The notes: a model not told the origin generated them from the letters alone. Shown: positions 1-5,972, numbered from the stretch's first letter. The stretch is DNA of 6,802 nt from Coprococcus sp. (GCA_016297325.1 JAEDGW010000124.1:1-6802); one strand, 5' to 3'. Made by a program: numbers and translations.

Positions 1-4
1 AACC

Positions 5-313
5 ATGTACGCAATTATAGCAACAGGCGGTAAGCAGTACAAGGTAGCTGAAGGAGACGTAATCAAAGTTGAGAAGCTCGCAGCAGAGGCTGGAAGCGAA
101 GTAACATTTGATGATGTTATCTTAGTAAGCACTGATTCAGACGTTAAGTGTGGAGATGCAGTTGCTAATGCATCTGTAACAGCATCAGTAGTTGGTGAAG
201 GCAAGTCTAAGAAAGTTATTGTTTACAAGTACAAGAGAAAGACTGGCTATCACAAGAAGAATGGTCACAGACAGTCATATACTAAGGTTGAGATCAAGAA
301 GATCAACGCTTAA
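5..313 (+). CDS. rplU: 50S ribosomal protein L21
   Basis: Structural protein of the large ribosomal subunit that binds 23S rRNA in the cytoplasm. The 102-residue product opens with MYAIIATGGKQYKV, the conserved L21 start, and has the basic C-terminal segment typical of the family (YKYKRKTGYHKKNGHRQ, about residues 76-92). Its length matches the usual 101-104 residues, so it is complete. The ribosome binding site and promoter lie left of the window because only four bases precede the ATG. It is the first gene of the rplU-prp-rpmA unit, and prp starts 25 bases after its stop. Family assignment is secure from the sequence itself. Confidence 0.98.
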   Translation: MYAIIATGGKQYKVAEGDVIKVEKLAAEAGSEVTFDDVILVSTDSDVKCGDAVANASVTASVVGEGKSKKVIVYKYKRKTGYHKKNGHRQSYTKVEIKKINA

Positions 314-338
314 TTTCAGACTGTATTGATTATAAGAC

Positions 339-665
339 ATGATTGATGTAGTTATTTTTCAGAACAGCAATTCGGACTATATAGGATTTAAGACAAACGG
401 ACATGCAGAATATGATGATCCAGGACAGGATATCGTGTGTAGTGCAGTATCTGCAATAGCGATAACTATTCTCAACTCCATTGAGAAGCTCTCAGATGTG
501 GATTTCACACTCGAATGCGATCAGGAGAATGGGAATATGGATTTCATGTTCAAGGGCTTACCTGATATCAAAGCCCAGACTCTGATGCAGGCATTTGTCA
601 TCGGCATATCCGGAATTGAAGAATCCTATGGCGATTATATTTGTATGACCTTTAAGGAGGTGTAA
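339..665 (+). CDS. prp: Ribosomal-processing cysteine protease Prp
   Basis: Cysteine protease that removes the N-terminal extension of ribosomal protein L27 in Firmicutes and related groups (older names ysxB, DUF464). The 108-residue product shows both family signatures: GHA with the catalytic His at residue 22, and DIVCSAVS with the catalytic Cys at residue 34. These positions match the known enzyme from Staphylococcus aureus as I recall it. It sits between the genes for L21 and its substrate L27, the conserved arrangement. The start is fixed because an in-frame TAA at 333-335 rules out anything upstream. No clear Shine-Dalgarno sequence precedes the ATG, so translation probably relies on coupling to rplU. 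The gene's last codons (AAGGAGG, 654-660) form the ribosome binding site of rpmA. Confidence 0.96.
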   Translation: MIDVVIFQNSNSDYIGFKTNGHAEYDDPGQDIVCSAVSAIAITILNSIEKLSDVDFTLECDQENGNMDFMFKGLPDIKAQTLMQAFVIGISGIEESYGDYICMTFKEV

Positions 666-670
666 TTGAC

Positions 671-958
671 ATGATGAAGATGGAACTTCAGTTTTTCGCT
701 CATAAGAAAGGTGTAGGTTCTACTAAGAACGGCAGAGACTCAGAGTCCAAGAGACTTGGCGCTAAGAGAGCTGACGGTCAGTTCGTAAAGGCTGGTAACA
801 TCCTTTACAGACAGCGTGGAACAAAGATTCACCCAGGTCTTAACGTTGGTATCGGCGGAGATGACACACTGTTCGCTACTGCTGATGGTATCGTTAGATT
901 TGAGAGAAAAGGTAGAGACAAGAAGCAGGTTTCTATCTATCCAGTAGTCAACGAGTAA
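671..958 (+). CDS. rpmA: 50S ribosomal protein L27 with Prp-cleaved leader
   Basis: Large-subunit protein whose N-terminus reaches toward the peptidyl transferase centre. The 95-residue product begins MMKMELQFFAHKKGVGSTKN. The first nine residues (MMKMELQFF) match the Firmicutes leader that Prp removes between Phe9 and Ala10, exposing the mature AHKKG start. The remaining body (KNGRDSESKRLGAKRADGQ and onward) is canonical L27. A very strong Shine-Dalgarno AAGGAGG (654-660) lies inside the 3' end of prp, ten bases before the first ATG. A second ATG follows directly at 674, but alignment with the usual MLKM... leader favours the first. It is the last gene before a strong terminator. The cleavage itself is inferred from the family. 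Confidence 0.98.
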   Translation: MMKMELQFFAHKKGVGSTKNGRDSESKRLGAKRADGQFVKAGNILYRQRGTKIHPGLNVGIGGDDTLFATADGIVRFERKGRDKKQVSIYPVVNE

Positions 959-991
959 TATTGGATATTATATATAAGTAATACGATAAGG

Positions 992-1026
992 AGACTGGAG
1001 TAATTTTATTATTCCAGTCTTTTTTT
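992..1026 (+). terminator. Rho-independent terminator after rpmA
   Basis: Positions 992-1004 pair with 1008-1020 to give a 13-bp stem with a single G-T wobble and a TTT loop. A run of T from 1020 to 1026 follows immediately. It ends the rplU-prp-rpmA transcript 33 bases after rpmA and separates it from obgE. Confidence 0.93.
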
Positions 1027-1027
1027 A

Positions 1028-1056
1028 CAGACAAATGAGCTGATATAGGGTATACT
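1028..1056 (+). promoter_or_regulatory. Probable sigma-A promoter of obgE
   Basis: TATACT at 1051-1056 matches the -10 consensus at 5 of 6 positions. CAGACA at 1028-1033, 17 bases upstream, matches the -35 at 4 of 6. Transcription would start near 1063 and leave an untranslated leader of about 78 bases. A promoter is expected here because a strong terminator ends just before it. The -35 is weak, so the exact boxes are less certain than the promoter's existence. Confidence 0.6.
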
Positions 1057-1061
1057 ATGTG

Positions 1062-1102
1062 GTAGCGCACAGTTATATCCTGTATGTGCTGCATTTTTAT
1101 TT
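1062..1102 (+). promoter_or_regulatory. Hairpin plus T-rich run in obgE leader
   Basis: Bases 1062-1072 can pair with 1080-1092 as 8 bp, a two-base bulge (1083-1084), then 3 bp, with two wobble pairs and a seven-base loop. T-rich sequence follows at 1094-1102. It sits at the predicted 5' end of the obgE transcript. It could be an mRNA-stabilising 5' stem or a weak attenuator. Either reading is inference, and the stem is only moderately stable. Confidence 0.35.
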
Positions 1103-1140
1103 GGACACGGGTAAGTTTTGACACAGAAAGGCGGTATATT

Positions 1141-2436
1141 ATGTTTGCCGATAGAGCCAGAATATATGTGAGATCAGGCAAGGGCGGCGACGGCCACGTA
1201 TCTTTCAGAAGAGAGAAGTACGTGCCGAACGGCGGTCCGGATGGCGGCGACGGAGGCAATGGCGGAGACGTCATTTTCGTTGTCGACGAGGGCATGAACA
1301 CACTCACAAACTATAGACACGTAACAAAATACAGAGCCGGTGACGGTGAGGAAGGCGGCAAGAAGAACTGCCACGGAAAAGACGGAGCCGATATAGTTCT
1401 CAAAGTTCCACCTGGAACTGTTGTCAAGGACGCTGAAAGTGGCAAGGTCATTCTGGATATGGCCTACAAAAAAGAGCCTGTTGTATTTCTTAAGGGCGGC
1501 CACGGCGGACGCGGCAACAGAACCTATGTAACAGCAACCATGCAGGCTCCAAAGTATGCACAGCCGGGACAGCCTGCGAAAGAGCTGGTAGTTGACCTTG
1601 AGCTCAAGTGCATAGCCGATGTAGGTCTTGTCGGATATCCAAGTGTCGGCAAATCAACATTCCTTGCAAGAGTTACTAACGCCAGACCTAAGATAGCTGC
1701 ATATCATTTCACAACGCTTGTCCCTAATCTCGGTGTGGTTGATCTGGGTGACAAGAACGGTTTTGTCATAGCTGATATCCCGGGAATCATAGAGGGCGCA
1801 TCAGAGGGCACAGGTCTCGGCCTTCAATTCCTCAGACATATAGAGAGAACAAAGGTGCTGATCCATATAGTAGATGCCGCTTCAGTTGACGGAAGAGACC
1901 CAATCAATGATATCCATATCATCAATGATGAGCTTGCAAAATATAACAAAGACATAGAGAAGAGACCACAGGTTATCGCTGCCAACAAGGTTGATCTCCT
2001 TGATGACATAGGATTTGAGACTGTCATAGAGATGCTCAAGGAAGAATTTCCTGAGGATAAGGGATTCAAGATATTCCCTATATCTGCAGTATCAGGAAAG
2101 GGCATAAATGAGCTTCTGTGGTATGTAAACGACCTGGTAAAACAGTCACCTAGAGATATCGTGGAGTTTGAACCTGAGATTGATCTGGAGCTTCAGGATG
2201 ATCCTGAACTTCCATTTGAAGTCAGGAAATCTGACGAAGAGGAGGGCGTATACATCGTTGAGGGTCCTCGTATCGAGAAGATGCTCGGATATACCAACCT
2301 CGAGTCCGAAAAGGGATTTGACTTCTTCCAGAAGTTTCTCCGCGACAACGGTATCCTTACACAGCTCGAAGAACTCGGCTGCGTAGACGGAGATACAGTC
2401 AGAATGTATTTCCTTGAATTTGATTATTATAAGTAA
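1141..2436 (+). CDS. obgE: Obg family GTPase (CgtA), ribosome assembly
   Basis: Essential GTPase that binds the 50S subunit late in assembly and links it to nucleotide and stress signalling. The 431-residue product has the three Obg parts: the glycine-rich Obg fold (about 1-158, with Gly repeats at 13-18 and 31-42), the G domain, and a C-terminal OCT domain (about 355-431). GTPase motifs are intact: G1 GYPSVGKST at 165-173, the switch I FTT at 190-192, G3 DIPG at 212-215, G4 NKVD at 282-285 and G5 SAVS at 315-318. The frame is open upstream to 1084, but the start is placed at 1141. There the conserved MFADRARIYVRSGKGGDG begins and a Shine-Dalgarno-like AAAGGCGG (1127-1134) lies six bases upstream. 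It is the first gene of the second transcription unit. Confidence 0.97.
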   Translation: MFADRARIYVRSGKGGDGHVSFRREKYVPNGGPDGGDGGNGGDVIFVVDEGMNTLTNYRHVTKYRAGDGEEGGKKNCHGKDGADIVLKVPPGTVVKDAESGKVILDMAYKKEPVVFLKGGHGGRGNRTYVTATMQAPKYAQPGQPAKELVVDLELKCIADVGLVGYPSVGKSTFLARVTNARPKIAAYHFTTLVPNLGVVDLGDKNGFVIADIPGIIEGASEGTGLGLQFLRHIERTKVLIHIVDAASVDGRDPINDIHIINDELAKYNKDIEKRPQVIAANKVDLLDDIGFETVIEMLKEEFPEDKGFKIFPISAVSGKGINELLWYVNDLVKQSPRDIVEFEPEIDLELQDDPELPFEVRKSDEEEGVYIVEGPRIEKMLGYTNLESEKGFDFFQKFLRDNGILTQLEELGCVDGDTVRMYFLEFDYYK

Positions 2437-2474
2437 AGGAGACGACTGGCAAATCGCCGGTTACAGAATAAATG
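2437..2474 (+). promoter_or_regulatory. yhbY translation start with hairpin between SD and ATG
   Basis: The only good Shine-Dalgarno before yhbY is AGGAG at 2437-2441, touching the obgE stop and 30 bases from the ATG at 2472. Between them ACTGGC (2445-2450) pairs with GCCGGT (2456-2461) around an AAATC loop, extendable by one wobble pair (2444 with 2462). If folded, the gap shrinks to about 11 bases, a workable spacing. The pairing is seen directly. That it acts in initiation is inference. Confidence 0.5.
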
Positions 2475-2762
2475 AACAGTAAACAGAGAGCTTATTTAAA
2501 AGGGCTGGCACAGACGATCCAGCCAATACTTAACATCGGCAAGTCTTCACTTACGCCTGAGTTCACAACTTCAGTTGCTGAAGCTCTTGAGGCGAGAGAA
2601 CTTATCAAGATCTCGGTTTTAAAGAACTGTCTCGATGATCCAAGAGAGATAGCTGCCGTGCTGGGTGAGAGAACACACTCCCAGGTTGTCCAGGTGATTG
2701 GAAGAAAGATCGTCCTGTACAAGGAGTCAAAAGAGCATAAGAAGATAGAACTTCCTCGATAA
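2472..2762 (+). CDS. yhbY: YhbY-type CRM-domain RNA-binding protein
   Basis: Small single-domain CRM protein that associates with pre-50S ribosomal particles and helps large-subunit assembly (called yqeI in Bacillus). The 96-residue product carries the family core: KQRAYLKGLA near the start, the segment PILNIGKSSLTPEF (18-31), EALEARELIKISVLKNC, and the C-terminal VVQVIGRKIVLYK. Length is typical (about 95-100). The GxxG loop of the RNA-binding surface reads GKSS at 23-26, so the second glycine is replaced. An in-frame TAA at 2469-2471, immediately before the ATG, fixes the start at or after 2472. The gene lies 35 bases after obgE and 41 bases before nadD and is presumably cotranscribed with both. 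Confidence 0.95.
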   Translation: MNSKQRAYLKGLAQTIQPILNIGKSSLTPEFTTSVAEALEARELIKISVLKNCLDDPREIAAVLGERTHSQVVQVIGRKIVLYKESKEHKKIELPR

Positions 2763-2803
2763 GTGACCTAAACCACTTTAATAAACTATAATGGAGATAG
2801 ATC

Positions 2804-3424
2804 ATGACAACACACGGACATGCAGATATAGGTATACTTGGAGGAACATTTAATCCTATCCACAACGGACATCTAGAGCTTGGTATCCAGGCACTAGGGC
2901 AGTTTGATCTTGATAAAGTTCTTGTTATGCCGAACAACAAACCTGCCTATAAGGATATATCAGAAGCCATTCCGGTGGAGCACAGAGTGAACATGATAAA
3001 GCTTGCCATAGACGGCATAGACCGTCTGGAATTTTCTGATTTTGAGTTATGCAGGCCGGGTATCACATATACGTCTGACACGCTTAAAAGCCTGCACAGC
3101 CTCTATCCGGATGTCCACTGGTATTTTATCATGGGCGGAGACTCGATCATGTATTTCGACAAATGGCACCAGCCAGACGTCATTGCAAGACTTGCAACTC
3201 TGCTTGTAACCACCAGAAGTGATACTCCCGGGGATGTTGTACATGATAAGATCCATTTTCTTAAAAAGTTATACCCATTTGCCGATATACGCATGGAGAA
3301 TATACACGAATATGCGGTATCATCAAGCATGATAAGAGAAAATATCAGGACCGGAGGATGTATCGATGATGCAGTTCCTCCAGATGTCAGAGATTACATA
3401 ATTGATAATCACCTGTATCAGTGA
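2804..3424 (+). CDS. nadD: Nicotinate-nucleotide adenylyltransferase
   Basis: Cytosolic enzyme that joins nicotinate mononucleotide and ATP to give deamido-NAD, the step before NAD synthetase in both de novo and salvage NAD synthesis. The 206-residue product shows the nucleotidyltransferase fold signatures: GGTFNPIHNGH (13-23) containing the HxGH motif at 20-23, and the C-terminal SSSMIR (173-178), the counterpart of the ISSTxxR ATP-binding motif. Its length is slightly above the common 190-200 because of a short N-terminal extension (MTTHGHAD). GGAG at 2793-2796 lies seven bases before the ATG. The stop overlaps the region leading into yqeK, a neighbour pairing conserved across Firmicutes. 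Confidence 0.96.
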   Translation: MTTHGHADIGILGGTFNPIHNGHLELGIQALGQFDLDKVLVMPNNKPAYKDISEAIPVEHRVNMIKLAIDGIDRLEFSDFELCRPGITYTSDTLKSLHSLYPDVHWYFIMGGDSIMYFDKWHQPDVIARLATLLVTTRSDTPGDVVHDKIHFLKKLYPFADIRMENIHEYAVSSSMIRENIRTGGCIDDAVPPDVRDYIIDNHLYQ

Positions 3425-3471
3425 TGATTCCAAAACGACATGATCATCTGATACGATATAAGGGGGATCAT

Positions 3472-4047
3472 ATGAACAGATTTGAGATGCGTGAGCGGCT
3501 TGAAAGCAAGCTCACAAAGAAAAGATTTGAACATTCACTTGGGGTGGAATATGTGTCAGGCTGTCTTGCCATGGTTCACGGAGCGGATATTGACAAAGCA
3601 CTTACGGCAGGACTTTTACATGATTGTGCCAAGTGCCTGTCAGCATCAGACAAGATATCCAAATGTAAAAAGCACGGACTTCCAATAAGCGACGTAGAAC
3701 TTGCCAATCCGGAGCTTTTACACGCAAAGCTTGGAGCTTTCTATGCAAGGGAGAAATATGGGGTGGATGACAGCGTGATACTGTCTGCCATAGAATTCCA
3801 CACAACAGGAAAACCCGCCATGACACTCCTGGAAAAGATAGTCTTTGTTGCAGACTACATTGAACCAAACAGAAAGCCACTCCCCGAGATAGCAGAGATA
3901 AGGCAGGAAGCATTTACAGACATAGACAAAAGTATAGTCCATATACTCAAGAATACTTTAAGCTATCTTGAAAGCGGCGACTGCGGTGACACTGACGAGA
4001 TGTCAGTTAAGACATATAACTACTATATGAATAAAATAGAATTATAA
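3472..4047 (+). CDS. yqeK: YqeK family HD-domain hydrolase, predicted Ap4A phosphatase
   Basis: HD-superfamily metal-dependent hydrolase. Family members hydrolyse diadenosine tetraphosphate (Ap4A) symmetrically to two ADP. The 191-residue product has the expected metal-ligand pattern: His21 (RFEHSLGV), His50-Asp51 (LLHDCAK), His84 (LLHAKLG), His110 (IEFHTTG) and Asp128 (VADYIEP). The frame is open back to 3421 and an ATG at 3424 overlaps the nadD stop. ATG 3472 is preferred because AGGGGG (3461-3466) lies five bases before it and homologues start at this point, with a total length near 190. It lies between nadD and rsfS in the conserved Firmicutes order. Ap4A activity is known for the family and inferred here. 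Confidence 0.93.
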   Translation: MNRFEMRERLESKLTKKRFEHSLGVEYVSGCLAMVHGADIDKALTAGLLHDCAKCLSASDKISKCKKHGLPISDVELANPELLHAKLGAFYAREKYGVDDSVILSAIEFHTTGKPAMTLLEKIVFVADYIEPNRKPLPEIAEIRQEAFTDIDKSIVHILKNTLSYLESGDCGDTDEMSVKTYNYYMNKIEL

Positions 4048-4068
4048 CAACGAAATGTGAGGACAGAT

Positions 4069-4419
4069 ATGACAGATTCAAAAGAGATGTTAAAAGTTAT
4101 ACGGGATGCTCTCGAGGAAAAGAAAGCATTTGACATCAAGATAATCAATATAAGCAAGATAACCACGCTGTGTGACTATATTGTCATAGCTGACGGAACA
4201 AACAAAAAACAGGTTCAGGCATTAAGTGACAATGTTGAAGATGCCATGCACAAGGCAGGATATGCACACAAGGGAATTGAGGGATACTCCGAAGGTGGAT
4301 GGATTTTGCTTGATTACTATGATATAATTGTTCATATATTTTCAGAAGAATCAAGAAGATTCTACAACATTGAAAAGATATGGAATGATGGCGATATAGT
4401 TGCCACCGACAGCATATAG
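4069..4419 (+). CDS. rsfS: Ribosome silencing factor RsfS
   Basis: Binds uL14 on the 50S subunit and blocks 30S joining, lowering translation when nutrients run short, and may also act in 50S maturation. The 116-residue product is a complete single-domain RsfS/Iojap protein. It shows the family segments KAFDIKIINISKITTLCDYIVIADG (about 20-44), then GIEGYSEGGWILLDYYDIIVHIF, then the C-terminal RRFYNIEKIWND. The start is ATG 4069 with TGAGGA (4058-4063) five bases upstream. An in-frame GTG at 4057 is part of that ribosome binding site and is rejected. The gene follows yqeK by 21 bases and precedes the HD-GYP gene by 30 bases with no terminator between, so all three are likely on one mRNA. Confidence 0.96.
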   Translation: MTDSKEMLKVIRDALEEKKAFDIKIINISKITTLCDYIVIADGTNKKQVQALSDNVEDAMHKAGYAHKGIEGYSEGGWILLDYYDIIVHIFSEESRRFYNIEKIWNDGDIVATDSI

Positions 4420-4449
4420 ACGGGGTTTTAAGGTATTTGGGGATTGTTT

Positions 4450-5637
4450 ATGGAGAGTAACAGATTTTTAAGTGATAATTATATAAAGATAAATCATATT
4501 GCATCCAAATGTATGAGATTATTTGTGATCCTCATACTTCTATATTGGGTGTTCACGTACATAGGAGGCCAATGTAATATAGTTATATTGTGTTCCTGTA
4601 TGGGTGTATGCTGCGTACTTGCCCTTACACCTACATTGTTTATTGACGTGCTTAAGAACAATGAGGGCAAATGCATCAAGTACATAGTCATAGCATTGGC
4701 GGTCCTTATCTGCACTATACTCAACACAACACTTTCATACACTGCGATGATCGTGTGGATATTCCCTATGCTTGTAGCATCTCTGTATTACAACAAGACC
4801 ATGGTCCTGTATACGGCGCTGTTGTCCACTGTGGGTGTATTTGTCGCTGATGTAACCAACTACAACCTAAGTGATATGGTGATCCCGCCTGTCCACTCTG
4901 ATTTTGCTGACAACATGATCCTGTCAATTGCCCCATGCGTTATTGCGATTTTCCTCATGTCATTTGTTTCATATTACATTGTTTCCAGAAACTCCACCAT
5001 GCTCAACAACGTAATTGAGCATTCCGAGGAGGTAAAGACCAACCAGAAAGAGCTCATATACGCATTTGCCGAGCTCTCAGAGAGCAAATCCAAGTCAACA
5101 GGAGAGCATATCAAGAGAGTGGCAAAATACATGGAAGTTCTCGGAAAAGCATCCGGATTTGATGATGACTATGTGGACATGCTATCGACTGCAGCCATGA
5201 TGCATGACATAGGTAAACTGATGATCAGCGAGGAGATACTTAACAAGCCTTCAAAGCTTACCGACGAAGAGTATGCTATCATGAAAAGCCACGTATTATA
5301 CGGCGATGCACTTCTCTCGAAATGTCCTGGACAGATACTTCAGATTGCAAGAACTATCGCCAAGGAACACCATGAGAAATGGGACGGCTCAGGCTATCTT
5401 CACATGAAGGGAGAGGAGATTGCATATATAAGCCGACTTATGGCTGTATGTGACGTATTTGATGCCCTCACATCTGCAAGATACTATAAGAAGGGCTGGT
5501 CAATGGAAGAAGCTTACACGGAGATCGTAAGCCAGAGCGGAAAACAGTTTGATCCTAAGGTCGTTCTGTTATTCCAGGCTCACTTTAAAGAGTTCAAACA
5601 GATAGCTGAGCAGAATGCTGATAAACATATCTATTAA
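4450..5637 (+). CDS. Membrane-anchored HD-GYP-domain phosphodiesterase-like protein
   Basis: 395-residue two-part protein. The N-terminal half is hydrophobic with about six membrane segments (near residues 22-40, 44-66, 76-97, 99-114, 117-136 and 155-178). I do not recognise it as a named sensor family. A linker that may form a short coiled coil (about 182-210) leads to an HD-GYP domain of the c-di-GMP phosphodiesterase type. Metal-site residues are present: His220 (TGEHIKRV), His252-Asp253 with Lys256 (HDIGK), His281, His307-His308 (HHEKWDGSGYL) and Asp335 (CDVFDALTS). The signature GYP reads GYL at 315-317. The position four before His220, Glu in trinuclear members, is Ser216, suggesting a two-metal site. 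ATG 4450 is chosen because GGGGA (4439-4443) lies six bases upstream. An in-frame TTG at 4444 directly abuts that site. It probably acts at the inner face of the membrane, with substrate unproven. Confidence 0.9.
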   Translation: MESNRFLSDNYIKINHIASKCMRLFVILILLYWVFTYIGGQCNIVILCSCMGVCCVLALTPTLFIDVLKNNEGKCIKYIVIALAVLICTILNTTLSYTAMIVWIFPMLVASLYYNKTMVLYTALLSTVGVFVADVTNYNLSDMVIPPVHSDFADNMILSIAPCVIAIFLMSFVSYYIVSRNSTMLNNVIEHSEEVKTNQKELIYAFAELSESKSKSTGEHIKRVAKYMEVLGKASGFDDDYVDMLSTAAMMHDIGKLMISEEILNKPSKLTDEEYAIMKSHVLYGDALLSKCPGQILQIARTIAKEHHEKWDGSGYLHMKGEEIAYISRLMAVCDVFDALTSARYYKKGWSMEEAYTEIVSQSGKQFDPKVVLLFQAHFKEFKQIAEQNADKHIY

Positions 5638-5692
5638 GTATTCCATATTAAGAATTCTATCAAGTATTTGATTATATAATCTATTAAGTATT
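5630..5692. repeat. Cluster of three 13-base direct repeats
   Basis: TCTATTAAGTATT occurs at 5630-5642 and again, identical, at 5680-5692. A 12-of-13 copy (C for T at the sixth base) lies at 5656-5668. A looser fourth copy, ATATTAAGAATT, lies at 5645-5656. The first copy includes the stop codon of the HD-GYP gene. Core spacings are 14, 12 and 24 bases, close to multiples of 12-13. Function is unknown. They could be protein-binding iterons or AT-rich duplication debris. Confidence 0.6.
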
Positions 5693-5714
5693 TAATTGTA
5701 TACTATGTATATAA

Positions 5715-5776
5715 TAAGCTAAAAAATCATTTATTACATTAATTTAATGATTTTTTAGCTTACTTTTTTTATTTTT
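5715..5776 (+). terminator. Intrinsic terminator after the HD-GYP gene
   Basis: Positions 5715-5731 pair perfectly with 5746-5762 (17 bp) around a 14-base loop. T7, A, T5 follows at 5764-5776. The 3' flank is T-rich only in the plus direction, so it acts on the obgE-to-HD-GYP transcript. Confidence 0.9.
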
Positions 5777-5779
5777 CTC

Positions 5780-5807
5780 TGGACAATAGTTAAAATAGTG
5801 GTATAAT
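5780..5807 (+). promoter_or_regulatory. Strong sigma-A promoter with extended -10, no gene downstream
   Basis: TGGACA (5780-5785) matches the -35 consensus at 5 of 6. After a 16-base spacer comes a perfect TATAAT (5802-5807), preceded by TG at 5799-5800, which makes an extended -10. Predicted transcription start is near 5814. No reading frame of useful length follows on this strand before the terminator at 5930-5966. It begins just after the previous terminator, so it starts an independent transcript. Confidence 0.75.
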
Positions 5808-5813
5808 AAGGTT

Positions 5814-5972
5814 AATAAAGAGTAATAACAATCAGTAACATTTGATATTTAAGTATATTTAGCTAATAAATTGAAAAGCTTACTATGGTAAGCAATTAAA
5901 CAGCCCCTCTTAATAATAATATAAACAGAAACGCCCAAGGGAATTATGCCATATCCCTTGGGCGTTCTCTTT
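5814..5972 (+). ncRNA. Candidate small noncoding RNA of about 160 nt
   Basis: The stretch is bounded by a well-formed promoter on the left and a strong hairpin terminator on the right. It contains no open frame longer than a few codons. Visible structure in order: an AU-rich 5' part (5814-5877), a perfect 6-bp hairpin GCTTAC/GTAAGC with a TATG loop (5878-5893), an unpaired C-rich run GCCCCTCTT (5903-5911), and the terminator hairpin. Hairpins flanking a C-rich single strand are seen in Gram-positive regulatory RNAs that bind ribosome binding sites. I do not recognise it as 6S RNA, a c-di-GMP riboswitch or any other named family. Expression is inferred from the promoter and terminator only. 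Confidence 0.45.
5930..5966. terminator. Shared bidirectional terminator (lexA and candidate sRNA)
   Basis: AACGCCCAAGGGA (5930-5942) pairs perfectly with 5954-5966 over 13 bp around an 11-base loop. It is the most GC-rich hairpin of this AT-rich gap. On the minus strand the exit sequence is U-rich (TTTCTGTTTATATTATTATT), suiting lexA, whose stop codon is about 75 bases upstream in that direction. On the plus strand the exit is CTCTTTCT, a poorer but usable tract for the transcript starting near 5814. Confidence 0.82.

Noticed and set aside
1084..1140. Nineteen-residue N-terminal extension of Obg from an upstream ATG
   Set aside because: The extension is not Obg-like, has no Shine-Dalgarno, and overlaps a hairpin. 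The start at 1141 has both a Shine-Dalgarno and the conserved N-terminus.
2761..2778. AAGTG/CACTT hairpin between yhbY and nadD
   Set aside because: Only five base pairs and no T-run follows, so it is too weak for a terminator.
2763..2792. GTGACC-18-TATAAT as a separate nadD promoter
   Set aside because: The -10 is perfect, but transcription would start near 2799, beyond the nadD Shine-Dalgarno, leaving a five-base leader.
3421..3471. Longer YqeK starting at GTG 3421 or ATG 3424, overlapping the nadD stop
   Set aside because: Coupled starts of this kind exist, but AGGGGG five bases before ATG 3472 and the family's usual N-terminus favour the shorter form.
4370..4400. TTGAAA and TATAGT inside the end of rsfS as a promoter for the HD-GYP gene
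   Set aside because: The spacer is 19 bases and the -10 is imperfect. Such pairs are common by chance in AT-rich coding sequence.
5814..5930. Riboswitch (for example c-di-GMP) given the HD-GYP neighbour
   Set aside because: None of the conserved core sequences I know for c-di-GMP or other common riboswitches is present, and no gene follows on the same strand.
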